Positions 7,851 to 17,586 of a DNA stretch of 64,000 bases are shown here, in pieces (the first letter of the stretch is position 1; every line of letters begins with the position of its first letter). The stretch is from Nitrosarchaeum sp. Its GTDB lineage: Archaea; Thermoproteota; Nitrososphaeria; Nitrososphaerales; Nitrosopumilaceae. Location: positions 105,148-169,147 of the forward strand of contig JAILWJ010000001.1 of the NCBI GenBank assembly GCA_025699025.1. The letters run 5' to 3'. The notes under the pieces were generated by a model. That model searched no databases. It saw only the letters and a program-made list of their open reading frames with translations, and was not told the origin of the DNA. A program made the position numbers and the translations under genes.

Positions 7851-10800
7851 ATGTATAACGAATTAGGACGTAAAATAACTAGTCTTACATTAATGACAAT
7901 TATGTTAGCCGGTGGTATGACATTTGCAGTACCTGGCGTAATGCCAGCTGCACATGCAGCCAACGCTAACCTATTTGTTTCCGCAGAAAACTCGCAGTTT
8001 GATAACTACATGTCAGGACCTCAAGTAATTGAGGTCGTTGTAATTGATTCAGACATTAATGATACTGATGAGGCAAAAGGTGAACCAGACGTTACAGTAA
8101 ACGGCAAGAAACTCAGAATGGTTCAAGCCGTGGATGGTAACTGGTATGGTTACTTTGCAGATAGAAACATGGCACAAATTGCCGATTCTACAGTAGGTAC
8201 AAAGGCTGGAGAAGGCTTAGACTTTGGTGTCTTTTGTGCTGCTAGTACTGGTACAACTGTCTTGGGCTTCAGTACAACTGAAACCTCTGGCTTTGCAGTT
8301 CCAGCACTAGTAACATCTGGTGTCAACGGCTCAAGCACAGGAGGCGTAATTAGTGCCTCATGTTCTGCAGCTGGCACTGGTACCACAAACGGTACTAACA
8401 ATGTTGTTAGAGAACCAAAGGATGTCAATACAAACAGTGCAATCTCTAAAGGTCAAATCGGCCTTTTGAACACTGATGTATGGCCATTTGTACAGCTCTA
8501 TACTCTAAACCCAACTGGCAACGTCGTCGTCCAGTACAACAAAGGTGGTGGTGCTCAAACAACAACACTAACCTTTGATACTGTTGACAACTTTGCAAGC
8601 ATGAGCTTAGACAGAGCAATATATCCTCAAGGTGCACAAGTGCATGTTACCATATCTGATTTATGGCTCAACATCGACCCAACTGACGAAGACTCTTGGA
8701 CCTTTGGTACAAGTGGAACAATTTCTACTCACTACCAAGTGTTTGATGAGAACGGCGCAGCAGTCGGTGATACTGCCACAAACATCAGAACTGGAAGCAC
8801 ATCACTTACCGGAAAACTCAGCAACTTAATGTGTGAAGATAATTGTGTATTAAAGCTCAACCCCGACGTTCAAGGTAAGGGAAAAGTCATTACCCTACAG
8901 GATAACGATGACTCCGCCATTAAAGTCGGATCGGGTGAAGACGAACAGAATCCAAGCAATTGGCAAACTGATGCTGGATTCCTTGACGGCAAACTACCAA
9001 TTACAATTACAGAACAGGGTCCAAACAGCGGAGTATTTGGCACATATGATGAGTCAGATACTTCCAACATTGTAATCACTGATGATGCAAAGAGGGGAAC
9101 CTCTGCATCAATCGATTACAATAAAACCCCTAGAACCCTTCTTGTAGGACATTCCTTTGCTACTATTGACATCCAGCCAACTGATAATGAGTGGAACTCT
9201 GGTGAAGAGATTCCAGTAGTATTAGTTGATGCAGATGCCAACAAGAACAGTAGAGCAGACGAAGACCTTGACCTTAACAATCCAAACGTAACATTGATCC
9301 CATCCTTACAGACTGGTGATCCATTTACACTTGGCGAGGCAGGTCTGACCACAGCTAAAGCTACTTTCTTCAATAATGCCACTTCTCAAGTCATTGTCCG
9401 AAATGGAACAATGGTAAACGCTGGAGCAACCTCTAACTATAACAACTCTACAATGGAAGTTCAGAGATTCAGCCAGAGAGCATTACTTGACACAAGCAGC
9501 ACTACTACTGAAGTAAACGGAATTGCATTTGACTATAGATCCAACGCAGGCGACTTGAAAGATACCGTATTGGCCAAAAATGTCCTTAGAGGATTTAGCC
9601 TCTTTAACTTAGATGTTAGAAGCCTAAACATGACTGGACCATTTGATGTTTACTTGCTAAACAAAACTGGTACCACCAACATCATTGGCGCTAACGGTAC
9701 CTTGACACCAACAACCTATGCATATAGATTGTTAAATGATGTCAACGCACAATCACTGACACTGCTATCCAACAGTACAATTGACTATATCAACAGCCTA
9801 GATGACGATGATAAAATCGGTCTAGCTGTTATAGCAACAACTGGTGGTAGACCAAACAGTGAGGATGCAGTCGTTGCTGACTTCTTCTCCTTTGGATTCA
9901 CACAAGATGGACTGGAAGCCGATCAAAGAATCGCTAACCAGATCATCAGACTGGAACTAGAGGAGACTGGTGATAACACAAGCACCTTTACAGGTTCCTT
10001 GGAGTACACCATGATTAATCAGCTAAACATACTTGATAATAGCACATACGCTAACCTAAGAACAATTGCCGATGATCCAACTTTCATCGTAATTGAAGAC
10101 CTAGATGATGAAGACTCTCCAAGAGTCAATTATCTGGACTTGGGTGCAGACGGTGTGTCTACTCAAGTATCTGATCAAGCAGCAGCTCCAGCACACTCTG
10201 GCGTTGTTTCATTCAATACACGTAGCTACAAGATTGCTGACACAGTTACAATTACACTCGAAGACGCAGATCTAAACGTAGACTCTGATCTCATTGATAT
10301 CTATACAGTCACTGGTGGTGATGTCGCCGATCTTAAAGATGTCGTTGGCAGCGATGACTTCGACTTTGAACTTTCTGATGGCTCAAACCTCGGTAGATTA
10401 CTAGATGTCAAATTTGATAATGTTGTATGGAGAACACCTTCCTCTGGTTCATGCCTCACAGAATTGAACAATGCAGGTGTAACAGACACTGGACTAGGAG
10501 CAACAGGCTTTAGCCTTATTGAAACCGGCCCAGAGACTGGCATCTTTATTGGCGACTTCCAAATTCCCTCTAAATGGTGTAGATCCGCTACTGCTTCATC
10601 TGAATCGGTAACCGGTCTAGACATTGAAGTCAAATATGTTGATTTCAGAGATGCATCTGGTGAGACCATCGAAGTAGGAGATAAAGCAGGAGTTCGCGCT
10701 AACACAGGTTCAGTAAGCCTTGATAGAACTGTCTATCCAGTACCATTTGGTGTTCCAGATAACTTCAGTGGAAACACTGCAACTACACCAAGGGTCGGAT

Positions 10801-12920
10801 CAGTTGATCGTTCAGTATTCCCAATACACCAATCCGGTATGGATTCAACCTCCGGATTGCAATCTGGTGAATTCTTGAACAAGGCAGGACTTATGATCCA
10901 CGTTAGAGTAAACGATCCAGACTTTGACATATCCGCAAGTGGTGAAGATAGCATTGCCGAAAACACATCAGACGGAGTAGGTCCAGTGAAGATCTCTGTT
11001 CTCAGAGGCTCTTCAGTAGTCGTACTCGGTTATGCAGGTGGTAACGCAACAAAAGCAGGTGTTATTGACGTCGGTGACGACAATAGTTCCAAATCTGCTA
11101 ACATCAGACAATTTGGCCCAATGGTCGAAGTTGCACCCGATGCAGGAATATTCGAAGCCGACATCTTAATCAGATACACAGACGGTCCAGCAAGCACTAA
11201 TTGCCCAGATACTAAATCTGATGGCTTTAATGCCATCAATGGTACAACTGGCCTAAGTAGTGTTACTAGCCGATTTGACACTGCCGCATCATCAGGCAAT
11301 TACTGTATCTTACAAGGAGATATTCTCCAAGTAGAATACACTGATCCAGCCGATGCATCAGGTAATCCAAATACTGTGACTGACTCTGCTACATTTGATC
11401 TTAGAAACGGTGTATTGCAATCCGACAAATCAGTTTACATTATTGGATCCGATATGATCTTGACCCTCATTGAGCCAGACTTTGATCTGGACAGTGACCA
11501 GGCTGAGACATATTCATTGGACTTGATCGAATGGGACTCTGACGCTGCCACCCTCTCAATGGGTACTAAAGGCGGCTCAGATGGAGCATTTGACCCAGAA
11601 CCACTAAACTTTAGAGAAACAGGTGACTCTACTGGTATCTTCCAGATTGTCGTCGAGATTCCTCAAGAGCTAGATGGTGACAAGCTAGAAAGAGGAGAAG
11701 AAATTGTCCTCGAGTATACCGACTGGGGTCCATCTGGATCTGACTATGTAGGTGATGAAGATGAAGATGTCAACTTGACAATCTACACTTCAAACTTCGG
11801 AGCAACTGTAGAGCTTGACCAAAAAGTTTACACTTGGACTGACAAAGTATACATTACTATCGTCGCACCAGACCACAACTTTGACAGCAACCTAGTTGAT
11901 GATATAGGCAACACTGATGATGACCCAATAAGGATCTCAACCAGAAATGCCAAACTTACCAACTACAAGCTAGTCGAGACTGGCACTGACACTGGCATCT
12001 TTACTGGTGAGGTAATTCTTACCGGATTTACACACGATGCAGACGGTGACAGCAGAACTGGTAACAACGGTAACGATGTAACTACACGAGATCCTTCAGG
12101 TAACGGTCCAACTGATGGACTGTTGTCAGCTAGAGATGATGACGGACTGACTGTCTCCTTTGAATTCTCAGAGGATGAGACAGTTGTAGGTTCTGCACTA
12201 ATCAGATGGAATATCGGTGAAGTCCAGTGGCTTGAAGCAAGCTATTCTGCGAAAGGTACAGGTGTTGTAAGAGTAATTGATCCAGATATGAACTTGAATC
12301 CAGAAGCAGTCGACAACTTCAGAGTCGACGTGTGGTCTGACTCCGATGCAGGAGGTATCAGCCTCACTGTAACTGAGACTAATGAGGCAACCGGAATATT
12401 CGAAGGAACAGTGTTCTTCACTGTAACTGATCAATCATCTGGTCACAGACTCAGAGTCGCAGAAGGTGACACTGTCACTGCAGAATATGAGGACAATACA
12501 TTGCCAAAACCATACACAACTGCAGACGAACTTGATATCACTGCCACCACGCTAATCGGTACAATTGTGCCACCTCTCGAGAGAGCACCAGCTTCCAACT
12601 TGAGAACTGTTGATGCCTTTGGTAACAGTCTAAACACTGTTAACGTAGACCAACAGGTACAGATTACAGCCGACTTAGTCAATGGCCAAGATAGAGAGCA
12701 ACGATTTGCATACTTGGTACAGGTCCAGGATGGCAACGGTGTTACCATCTCACTGGCATGGATTACCGGTTCACTATCACCAGGTCAATCATTCAGCCCA
12801 GCATTGTCATGGATCCCAACACAAGCAGGTAGCTACACAGCAACCGCATTTGTCTGGGAATCAGTTGACAATCCAACGGCATTATCACCACCAGTAACCA
12901 CAACAATTACTGTAAGATAA
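7851..12920 (+). CDS. slp: S-layer protein (giant, multi-Ig-domain)
   Basis: Major cell-envelope protein, 1689 residues as precursor. I start at the ATG giving MYNELGRKITSLTLM because a classic signal peptide follows, with cleavage near PAAHA-ANANL; reading further upstream would put odd sequence before it. The mature part is acidic and built from about seven or eight beta-sandwich repeats. Each has a Ca-binding-like DxDxNxD loop (for example DPDMNLNPE) and a closing ETGxxTGIFxG motif (LIETGPETGIFIG, RETGDSTGIFQI, LVETGTDTGIFTG, VTETNEATGIFEG). The C-terminal 120 residues form an invasin-like Ig domain. A long leader with two palindromes and the GGCATACCGCA element suggests dedicated regulation, and codon use is that of a highly expressed gene. 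Confidence 0.9.
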   Translation: MYNELGRKITSLTLMTIMLAGGMTFAVPGVMPAAHAANANLFVSAENSQFDNYMSGPQVIEVVVIDSDINDTDEAKGEPDVTVNGKKLRMVQAVDGNWYGYFADRNMAQIADSTVGTKAGEGLDFGVFCAASTGTTVLGFSTTETSGFAVPALVTSGVNGSSTGGVISASCSAAGTGTTNGTNNVVREPKDVNTNSAISKGQIGLLNTDVWPFVQLYTLNPTGNVVVQYNKGGGAQTTTLTFDTVDNFASMSLDRAIYPQGAQVHVTISDLWLNIDPTDEDSWTFGTSGTISTHYQVFDENGAAVGDTATNIRTGSTSLTGKLSNLMCEDNCVLKLNPDVQGKGKVITLQDNDDSAIKVGSGEDEQNPSNWQTDAGFLDGKLPITITEQGPNSGVFGTYDESDTSNIVITDDAKRGTSASIDYNKTPRTLLVGHSFATIDIQPTDNEWNSGEEIPVVLVDADANKNSRADEDLDLNNPNVTLIPSLQTGDPFTLGEAGLTTAKATFFNNATSQVIVRNGTMVNAGATSNYNNSTMEVQRFSQRALLDTSSTTTEVNGIAFDYRSNAGDLKDTVLAKNVLRGFSLFNLDVRSLNMTGPFDVYLLNKTGTTNIIGANGTLTPTTYAYRLLNDVNAQSLTLLSNSTIDYINSLDDDDKIGLAVIATTGGRPNSEDAVVADFFSFGFTQDGLEADQRIANQIIRLELEETGDNTSTFTGSLEYTMINQLNILDNSTYANLRTIADDPTFIVIEDLDDEDSPRVNYLDLGADGVSTQVSDQAAAPAHSGVVSFNTRSYKIADTVTITLEDADLNVDSDLIDIYTVTGGDVADLKDVVGSDDFDFELSDGSNLGRLLDVKFDNVVWRTPSSGSCLTELNNAGVTDTGLGATGFSLIETGPETGIFIGDFQIPSKWCRSATASSESVTGLDIEVKYVDFRDASGETIEVGDKAGVRANTGSVSLDRTVYPVPFGVPDNFSGNTATTPRVGSVDRSVFPIHQSGMDSTSGLQSGEFLNKAGLMIHVRVNDPDFDISASGEDSIAENTSDGVGPVKISVLRGSSVVVLGYAGGNATKAGVIDVGDDNSSKSANIRQFGPMVEVAPDAGIFEADILIRYTDGPASTNCPDTKSDGFNAINGTTGLSSVTSRFDTAASSGNYCILQGDILQVEYTDPADASGNPNTVTDSATFDLRNGVLQSDKSVYIIGSDMILTLIEPDFDLDSDQAETYSLDLIEWDSDAATLSMGTKGGSDGAFDPEPLNFRETGDSTGIFQIVVEIPQELDGDKLERGEEIVLEYTDWGPSGSDYVGDEDEDVNLTIYTSNFGATVELDQKVYTWTDKVYITIVAPDHNFDSNLVDDIGNTDDDPIRISTRNAKLTNYKLVETGTDTGIFTGEVILTGFTHDADGDSRTGNNGNDVTTRDPSGNGPTDGLLSARDDDGLTVSFEFSEDETVVGSALIRWNIGEVQWLEASYSAKGTGVVRVIDPDMNLNPEAVDNFRVDVWSDSDAGGISLTVTETNEATGIFEGTVFFTVTDQSSGHRLRVAEGDTVTAEYEDNTLPKPYTTADELDITATTLIGTIVPPLERAPASNLRTVDAFGNSLNTVNVDQQVQITADLVNGQDREQRFAYLVQVQDGNGVTISLAWITGSLSPGQSFSPALSWIPTQAGSYTATAFVWESVDNPTALSPPVTTTITVR

Positions 12921-12934
12921 CAAAACTAGTTCAC

Positions 12935-12958
12935 ATTTTCCCTTTTTTCCTTTTTTTT
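12935..12958 (+). terminator. oligo-T terminator of the S-layer gene
   Basis: Three consecutive T-runs (4, 6 and 8 T) begin about 15 bases after the stop codon, the usual archaeal intrinsic termination signal. Confidence 0.6.
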
Positions 12959-12998
12959 GAATCTGACCTAACGTAAGTTGTAGATTATTTCTTCATCT

Positions 12999-13009
12999 GG
13001 CATACCGCA
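12999..13009 (+). promoter_or_regulatory. GGCATACCGCA element (copy 4)
   Basis: Exact copy downstream of the S-layer gene and about 170 bases before the next gene on the same strand. Confidence 0.4.
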
Positions 13010-13051
13010 TCTTGTGCGTTATTCTGAAATAACAATCATGTATACCATAAC

Positions 13052-13122
13052 TAACTATGAATGACTTTGTTTGTCCTATCGAAGTTCATGTTATGATTGG
13101 CTTGTAAATGCATTCATAGTTA
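13052..13122. repeat. 12-bp inverted repeat in the region after the S-layer gene
   Basis: TAACTATGAATG (13052-13063) and its exact reverse complement CATTCATAGTTA (13111-13122) bracket 47 bases. A second pair, CAATCAT (13033) and ATGATTG (13093), interleaves with it. The roughly 250 bases between the S-layer stop and the next gene hold no convincing ORF. Confidence 0.45.
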
Positions 13123-13176
13123 ATTTTTTTTACCACGCCGCATTTTGAAAATTATTTTAAAATAATTTGAAATGTT

Positions 13177-13602
13177 TTGTTTGTTATGTTAGTTTCCAAA
13201 AGAAATCTGTTTGTATCAACTAAAACTATAATTCTTTGCATATCTCTGTCATCCGTAGCTGTATTACTCTTGTATTCATATTATGTTGACAATAATCCCT
13301 TCACGCCAGATCCAATTGAGATTCTCACAGACAAGTCTGAATACAATGTTAATGACTTTGTTGTGTTGTCTGTCAAAAATACTGTTGATCAGAGTAGCAT
13401 GTTGATAGTGCAAACTCCTTCTGGTGAGGTATATTCAAAACATCTAGTCTCGTATCCAAATAATATAGTGCCTAACCAATTCAAGCTTGAGGGACACTTT
13501 TTTTCAGAATGTGATTGTACTGCCAAAGGAATTTGGTCAATAAAACACGTGGATTATTCAGGCGAAGAATTATCCACTGTACAATTTCTAGTCATTGATT
13601 GA
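13177..13602 (+). CDS. small membrane-anchored protein with one Ig-like domain
   Basis: 141 residues: an N-terminal transmembrane helix (about 17-37), a short linker and a beta-sandwich domain starting at LTDKSEYNVNDFVVL, a motif typical of surface proteins in this lineage. An internal CDC pair is present. The first ATG may be too early; an ATG four residues later fits as well. Position beside the S-layer gene suggests an envelope role. Function unknown. Confidence 0.55.
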   Translation: MFVMLVSKRNLFVSTKTIILCISLSSVAVLLLYSYYVDNNPFTPDPIEILTDKSEYNVNDFVVLSVKNTVDQSSMLIVQTPSGEVYSKHLVSYPNNIVPNQFKLEGHFFSECDCTAKGIWSIKHVDYSGEELSTVQFLVID

Positions 13603-13741
13603 CTTTTGATAACCTCCCAATTATTTTGATATTGTTGTACTTTGGAATTATGTGTGGATGAATCTCCTGCTTGGTGGATGTGGTTAATACTCGTGTTTTG
13701 GATCTTTTACAGTTATTAATGGGGATTTAATTAATGCCAAT

Positions 13742-14197
13742 ATGCCTAGTCGTCAAGATCAAGTTTGGATCCAGCTATGGAAAGACAATGCCCCAGAGAT
13801 TAGGGAGAGAATTGTGGGCTGGCGTAAGGAAAATGCCATTACCCGAATCGACAAACCAAGCAGATTGCAAAGGGCACGAAGACTGGGCTACAAGGCAAAG
13901 CAAGGAATCGTTGTTGTCAGAATGAGAGTGGGAACCGGCGGTATGCGAAAACAAAGACCTACTGGCGGTAGACGTCCCAAGCATCTTGGTGTTTTGAGGA
14001 TCAAAGCAGATGACGACATGAAGACAGTATCTGAGCGCAGAGCTCTTGAGCGTTATCCAAACCTGAAACTTTTGGGTTCCTATTTTATCTACAAAGACGG
14101 CATGCACTATTGGTTTGAAGTCATAATGGCAGACCCGTCCCATCCAAGAATTGCCCAAGACAAAGAATTAAGACAGAGATTGGCATTATCTGCATAA
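13742..14197 (+). CDS. rpl15e: 50S ribosomal protein L15e
   Basis: 151 residues, full length for archaeal L15e, a basic large-subunit protein that binds 23S rRNA. Diagnostic stretches are RPTGGRRPKHLGV, LERYPNLKLLGSYF and the C-terminal end ADPSHPRIAQDKELR. The next gene starts one base after the stop codon. Confidence 0.95.
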   Translation: MPSRQDQVWIQLWKDNAPEIRERIVGWRKENAITRIDKPSRLQRARRLGYKAKQGIVVVRMRVGTGGMRKQRPTGGRRPKHLGVLRIKADDDMKTVSERRALERYPNLKLLGSYFIYKDGMHYWFEVIMADPSHPRIAQDKELRQRLALSA

Positions 14198-14198
14198 A

Positions 14199-15065
14199 TT
14201 GAAATCTCTGCTGTTTGTTTTACTTTTAGTTCTAGTATTTACTCCTGCATTTGGTCAGTTGCTCTCTGATAGGACTGGTCTTGTAAACCGTCTTGATGTC
14301 CAGACTGGCGGTCATTCTTTTGAAGTCGAGTCTGTTTCAAACTATGAAATAACTGATCATACATTTAACAAAGATGAAAAGCGACTGACAGTTTTCATCA
14401 ACAGCGGTCTTGAAAACAATATTGGTGAGATGATTATCCCAATATCCCTGCTTAGCGGGAACTTTACATTTTATCTCAATGACCAGCAGTACCATCCTAT
14501 AGTAAAATCAAGTGACCGGATATCGTTTATCACGCTAAATTTCACTGGAAAGGGTGACAACAAAATAGATATCATTGGGACTACGGTATTCTCTGGACTG
14601 GAAGAAAAAATACCAGAACCAATTGTAGAATCTGAACTGATTCCAGAGGGTGGTGGCTGCCTGATTGCAACTGCCATATATGGTACAGAGCTTGCGCCGC
14701 AAGTCCAGCAGTTGCGGGAAATACGTGATGATAAACTAATGCAGACTAGTTCTGGAAGGTCATTTATGGAGTCATTTAATGGATTTTATTATTCCTTTAG
14801 TCCTACAATTGCCGACTATCAGCGGGAAAATCCACTATTCAAAGAATCTGTGAAGATATTTCTTACACCCATGCTCACCTCTCTTTTGATTCTCAATCAT
14901 ACTCCAATGGATGATGAATCTGAGGTTGTAGGTATGGGGATTGGTGTGATTCTCTTGAATGTGGGCATGTATGTTGTTGCACCTCTAATTTTGGTAACGC
15001 AATTGAAGCAACTATACTCTCGTATCGCCTTGAGAACTGCAGGCAATTCACATGATAACTGCTAA
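14199..15065 (+). CDS. CFI-box surface protein with signal peptide
   Basis: 288 residues, TTG start one base after rpl15e. It has a signal peptide (residues 1-19), then a beta-rich ectodomain resembling those at 1138 and 28106 (VQTGGHSFEVES to IDIIGTTVFSG). A Pro/Glu linker leads to GGGCLIATAIYGTELAPQV, the hallmark of the CFI-box C-terminal domain (usually CFIATAAYG), with its following helical region, and to C-terminal hydrophobic helices. The box is thought to mark a processed or anchored envelope domain; its biochemical role is unknown. Confidence 0.7.
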   Translation: MKSLLFVLLLVLVFTPAFGQLLSDRTGLVNRLDVQTGGHSFEVESVSNYEITDHTFNKDEKRLTVFINSGLENNIGEMIIPISLLSGNFTFYLNDQQYHPIVKSSDRISFITLNFTGKGDNKIDIIGTTVFSGLEEKIPEPIVESELIPEGGGCLIATAIYGTELAPQVQQLREIRDDKLMQTSSGRSFMESFNGFYYSFSPTIADYQRENPLFKESVKIFLTPMLTSLLILNHTPMDDESEVVGMGIGVILLNVGMYVVAPLILVTQLKQLYSRIALRTAGNSHDNC

Positions 15066-15091
15066 AATACTAGTGCAAAAAATCATCCCAT

Positions 15092-15325
15092 GTGGGAAAG
15101 AAAGAAGCTGTTGCATTTTTGAAGAAAAGTAACAAGTCAATCATCAAAGCATGGGAGACATACAAGTCTGAGATTGGGCGGACAGAAAACACAAAGCTTG
15201 ATGATGTGTTTCAGAAGATGTTCAAGGCCTGGACTATATCTAATCAAAAGGCAATTGATCTACTTGAGAGCAAACCCCACAATGAAAGAAACCCAACTAA
15301 AAACAAACCAAAGCCGAAAACCTAG
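15092..15325 (+). CDS. small basic helical protein, unknown
   Basis: 77 residues, GTG start, Lys-rich with a proline/lysine tail. It is predicted mostly helical (AVAFLKKSNKSIIKAWETY). No family recognised. It converges on the thioredoxin-like gene and overlaps it by 4 bases. Confidence 0.5.
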   Translation: MGKKEAVAFLKKSNKSIIKAWETYKSEIGRTENTKLDDVFQKMFKAWTISNQKAIDLLESKPHNERNPTKNKPKPKT

Positions 15326-16011
15326 TCTTCTGCTAGCAGCTTTTTAATCCATGCCTCAATGTCAGTTGACTGGCCAAAAGACACGTCTCTTAGAATGCCC
15401 TTTCTGTCCACCAAGATTGTAGATGGCGTTCCTTGGAGTGAGAACTTTTCAAACGTCTCTGCTGCATACTCTTTTGATTTCATATAGTCCTTGACTCGCT
15501 GAATTATCTGTTTTCTGTATTCCTCTGGCTGTGAGTCAAAGTCGGGGATTTGAGGATAGATGAACTGAAGGATTTTTTCCTGGCTTATCTCGCCGCTGGT
15601 CTTTGTCAAATTATCCATGGCAAGCGGAAACGGGATTTTGTATTTGATCTTGTCTCCTGGCTGTAACTGCCCATACATCTCTAGTGCCTTTTGGGTCTCT
15701 CCTATTACCTTGCCTGTCTCTGCCAGCATTCTCAGGTTTTCTATGGTATTTTTGTCAAAATCCTCAAACGCTGTGGCAATTCCTATGACCCTGACTCCGT
15801 CATCCTTGTATTTGTTGTAAATGTTGATGGCCTCTGGAATCCCATATATGAAACATCCAGGACAGTTTACCTGAAAGACCTCTACTAGAACAATGTGATC
15901 TTTTTCTTGATCAAAGTTTGTGGGTGCGCCTTGTACCCACTCTGACACCCCAAAATTTGGTGCTTTTTGTCCAATCACTGCACTCATAATTGCCACTGTA
16001 ATTTTTTCCAT
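15322..16011 (-). CDS. thioredoxin-fold redoxin (TlpA/peroxiredoxin-like)
   Basis: 229 residues. The N-terminal APNFGVSEWV segment is AhpC/TSA-like, and the active-site motif is NCPGCF at about residues 53-58 (CxxC). A long insert about residues 80-185 is followed by the cis-Pro loop LQGTPSTILVDRKG and the C-terminal helix. Probably a cytoplasmic or membrane-face disulfide or peroxide reductase. No strong signal peptide is visible. The two-Cys motif and overall layout make the redoxin assignment firm; the substrate is unknown. Confidence 0.75.
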   Translation of the reverse strand: MEKITVAIMSAVIGQKAPNFGVSEWVQGAPTNFDQEKDHIVLVEVFQVNCPGCFIYGIPEAINIYNKYKDDGVRVIGIATAFEDFDKNTIENLRMLAETGKVIGETQKALEMYGQLQPGDKIKYKIPFPLAMDNLTKTSGEISQEKILQFIYPQIPDFDSQPEEYRKQIIQRVKDYMKSKEYAAETFEKFSLQGTPSTILVDRKGILRDVSFGQSTDIEAWIKKLLAED

Positions 16012-16212
16012 TAAATAGATAACTATATGTCAAAATACGGATCAAACGTCCTATTTTATTTTACAATTTCAACTTTTTTGTTTTGTCTTTTTCATCTTGA
16101 GATTTATGTGAAATGGTTGTAAATCATATTCAGGTTTCTACTGGTGATTCTGATACGAGAAACGATTTCATTAGTGATAATAACCTTATTTGTAATATGC
16201 TAGAAAATACTA

Positions 16213-17541
16213 TTGGTAGCATTGGTGATAAAATCATTTAAATTCAGTACTCCAGAATTTACGTATCTAATTAGAAAAAAACTCTGGGCACAGGTTCTTG
16301 TGGCTTTATTTTTTGGATTGCTGTTTGGGATTTTTTTAGGACCTGAAACTGGAATTGTTGATAAAACTACTGCAGATTTGATTACGGAATGGCTATCAAT
16401 TCCTGCAAATCTATTTCTAAAGATAATACAAATGATTATCATACCATTAATTTTTGCATCAATAATACGAGGACTAACATCATCCGGAAGTATCGAACAG
16501 CTACAAAAGATAGGTTTGGGTGCAGCAGTGTATTTTGTAGTGACCACTGCAATAGCTTTGACGATTGGTATTCTTGTAGTGACCACTATAGAACCGGGAA
16601 GTTTCATAGACAGCTCTTTACTCCGTGAAAGTTTTGAACTAGAAGATCTTGAACCTGTTGAAAATTACGAGTTAACAATACATGATATCCCTCAGAGTGT
16701 TATCGGAATCATTCCAAGCAATCCCTTGTCGTCTTTCATGTCCGGTGAAATGTTAAGCATAATTGTTTTTGCATTGATCATTGGGGTTTCCATGATCTCA
16801 TTGCCAAAACAAAGCTCACAACCAATTCTGGATTTATTGGAATCCGTCCAGAAAATCACTATGAAAGTAGTTTCGTGGGCAATGAGGCTGGCTCCCTTTG
16901 CAGCATTTGGACTGATAGCTGGAATTACATCAAAAGTAGGACTTTCCGCACTAACCGGTCTTGGAGCTTACATGATCACAGTAGTTATCGGATTGGCTAT
17001 GATGATGCTAGTGTACATGCTAATCATCAAAGTTTTTTCTAAAAGACCGTTATTTGCCACATTTAAAATGATGCAGGATCCTCAGCTGCTTGCTTTTTCC
17101 ACATCCAGTTCTGCTGCCGTCATGCCTCTGTCAATTAAAACTGCCGAAGAACAAATGAAGATCAAACCAAAAGTATCTCAATTCATCATTCCATTGGGAG
17201 CGACAATTAACATGGATGGAACTGCACTGTATCAAATTGTAGCAGTGTTCTTTTTGGCGCAGTTATTTAGCATTGACTTGAGCTTTACCACGATTTTATT
17301 AATTACATTGACTGCTCTTGCAGCATCTATTGGTGCACCATCAGCTCCTGGAACTGGTATAGTAATTCTGTCGACGATTCTAATTGCCGCCGGAATCCCG
17401 CCTGTAGGCGTTGTTTTATTGCTTGGTGTAGATCGAATATTGGACATGACCCGAACCATGGTAAACGTTACAGGTGATCTGACTGCTTGTTTGTTTTTTG
17501 ATAATAGAATCAAAGATGATATGGCGATAGAACCTGAATGA
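16213..17541 (+). CDS. dicarboxylate/amino acid:cation symporter (GltPh family)
   Basis: 442 residues, the usual length of the DAACS family. It imports glutamate, aspartate or C4-dicarboxylates coupled to Na+ or H+. Hydrophobic helices cover the whole protein. Family hallmarks are present: the HP1 serine-rich loop FSTSSSAAVMPLS, the NMDGT motif in TM7, GAPSAPGTGIV in HP2 and DRILDMTRTMVNVTGD in TM8 with the substrate-binding Asp, Thr and Asn. The start is uncertain: TTG is used here, but TTG and GTG codons 9 and 12 bases later are alternatives. Confidence 0.9.
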   Translation: MVALVIKSFKFSTPEFTYLIRKKLWAQVLVALFFGLLFGIFLGPETGIVDKTTADLITEWLSIPANLFLKIIQMIIIPLIFASIIRGLTSSGSIEQLQKIGLGAAVYFVVTTAIALTIGILVVTTIEPGSFIDSSLLRESFELEDLEPVENYELTIHDIPQSVIGIIPSNPLSSFMSGEMLSIIVFALIIGVSMISLPKQSSQPILDLLESVQKITMKVVSWAMRLAPFAAFGLIAGITSKVGLSALTGLGAYMITVVIGLAMMMLVYMLIIKVFSKRPLFATFKMMQDPQLLAFSTSSSAAVMPLSIKTAEEQMKIKPKVSQFIIPLGATINMDGTALYQIVAVFFLAQLFSIDLSFTTILLITLTALAASIGAPSAPGTGIVILSTILIAAGIPPVGVVLLLGVDRILDMTRTMVNVTGDLTACLFFDNRIKDDMAIEPE

Positions 17542-17586
17542 TACATCGATTAACCTAATATAGGACGCAAAGACCCTCAAAACCAA

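Noticed and set aside
8150..12748. Several 60-134-codon antisense ORFs within the S-layer gene
   Set aside because: They are shadows of a gene with strong codon bias; no promoter or domain supports them.
13955..13965. GCGGTATGCG inside rpl15e as another copy of the host regulatory element
   Set aside because: It has two mismatches and lies within a conserved coding motif of L15e.
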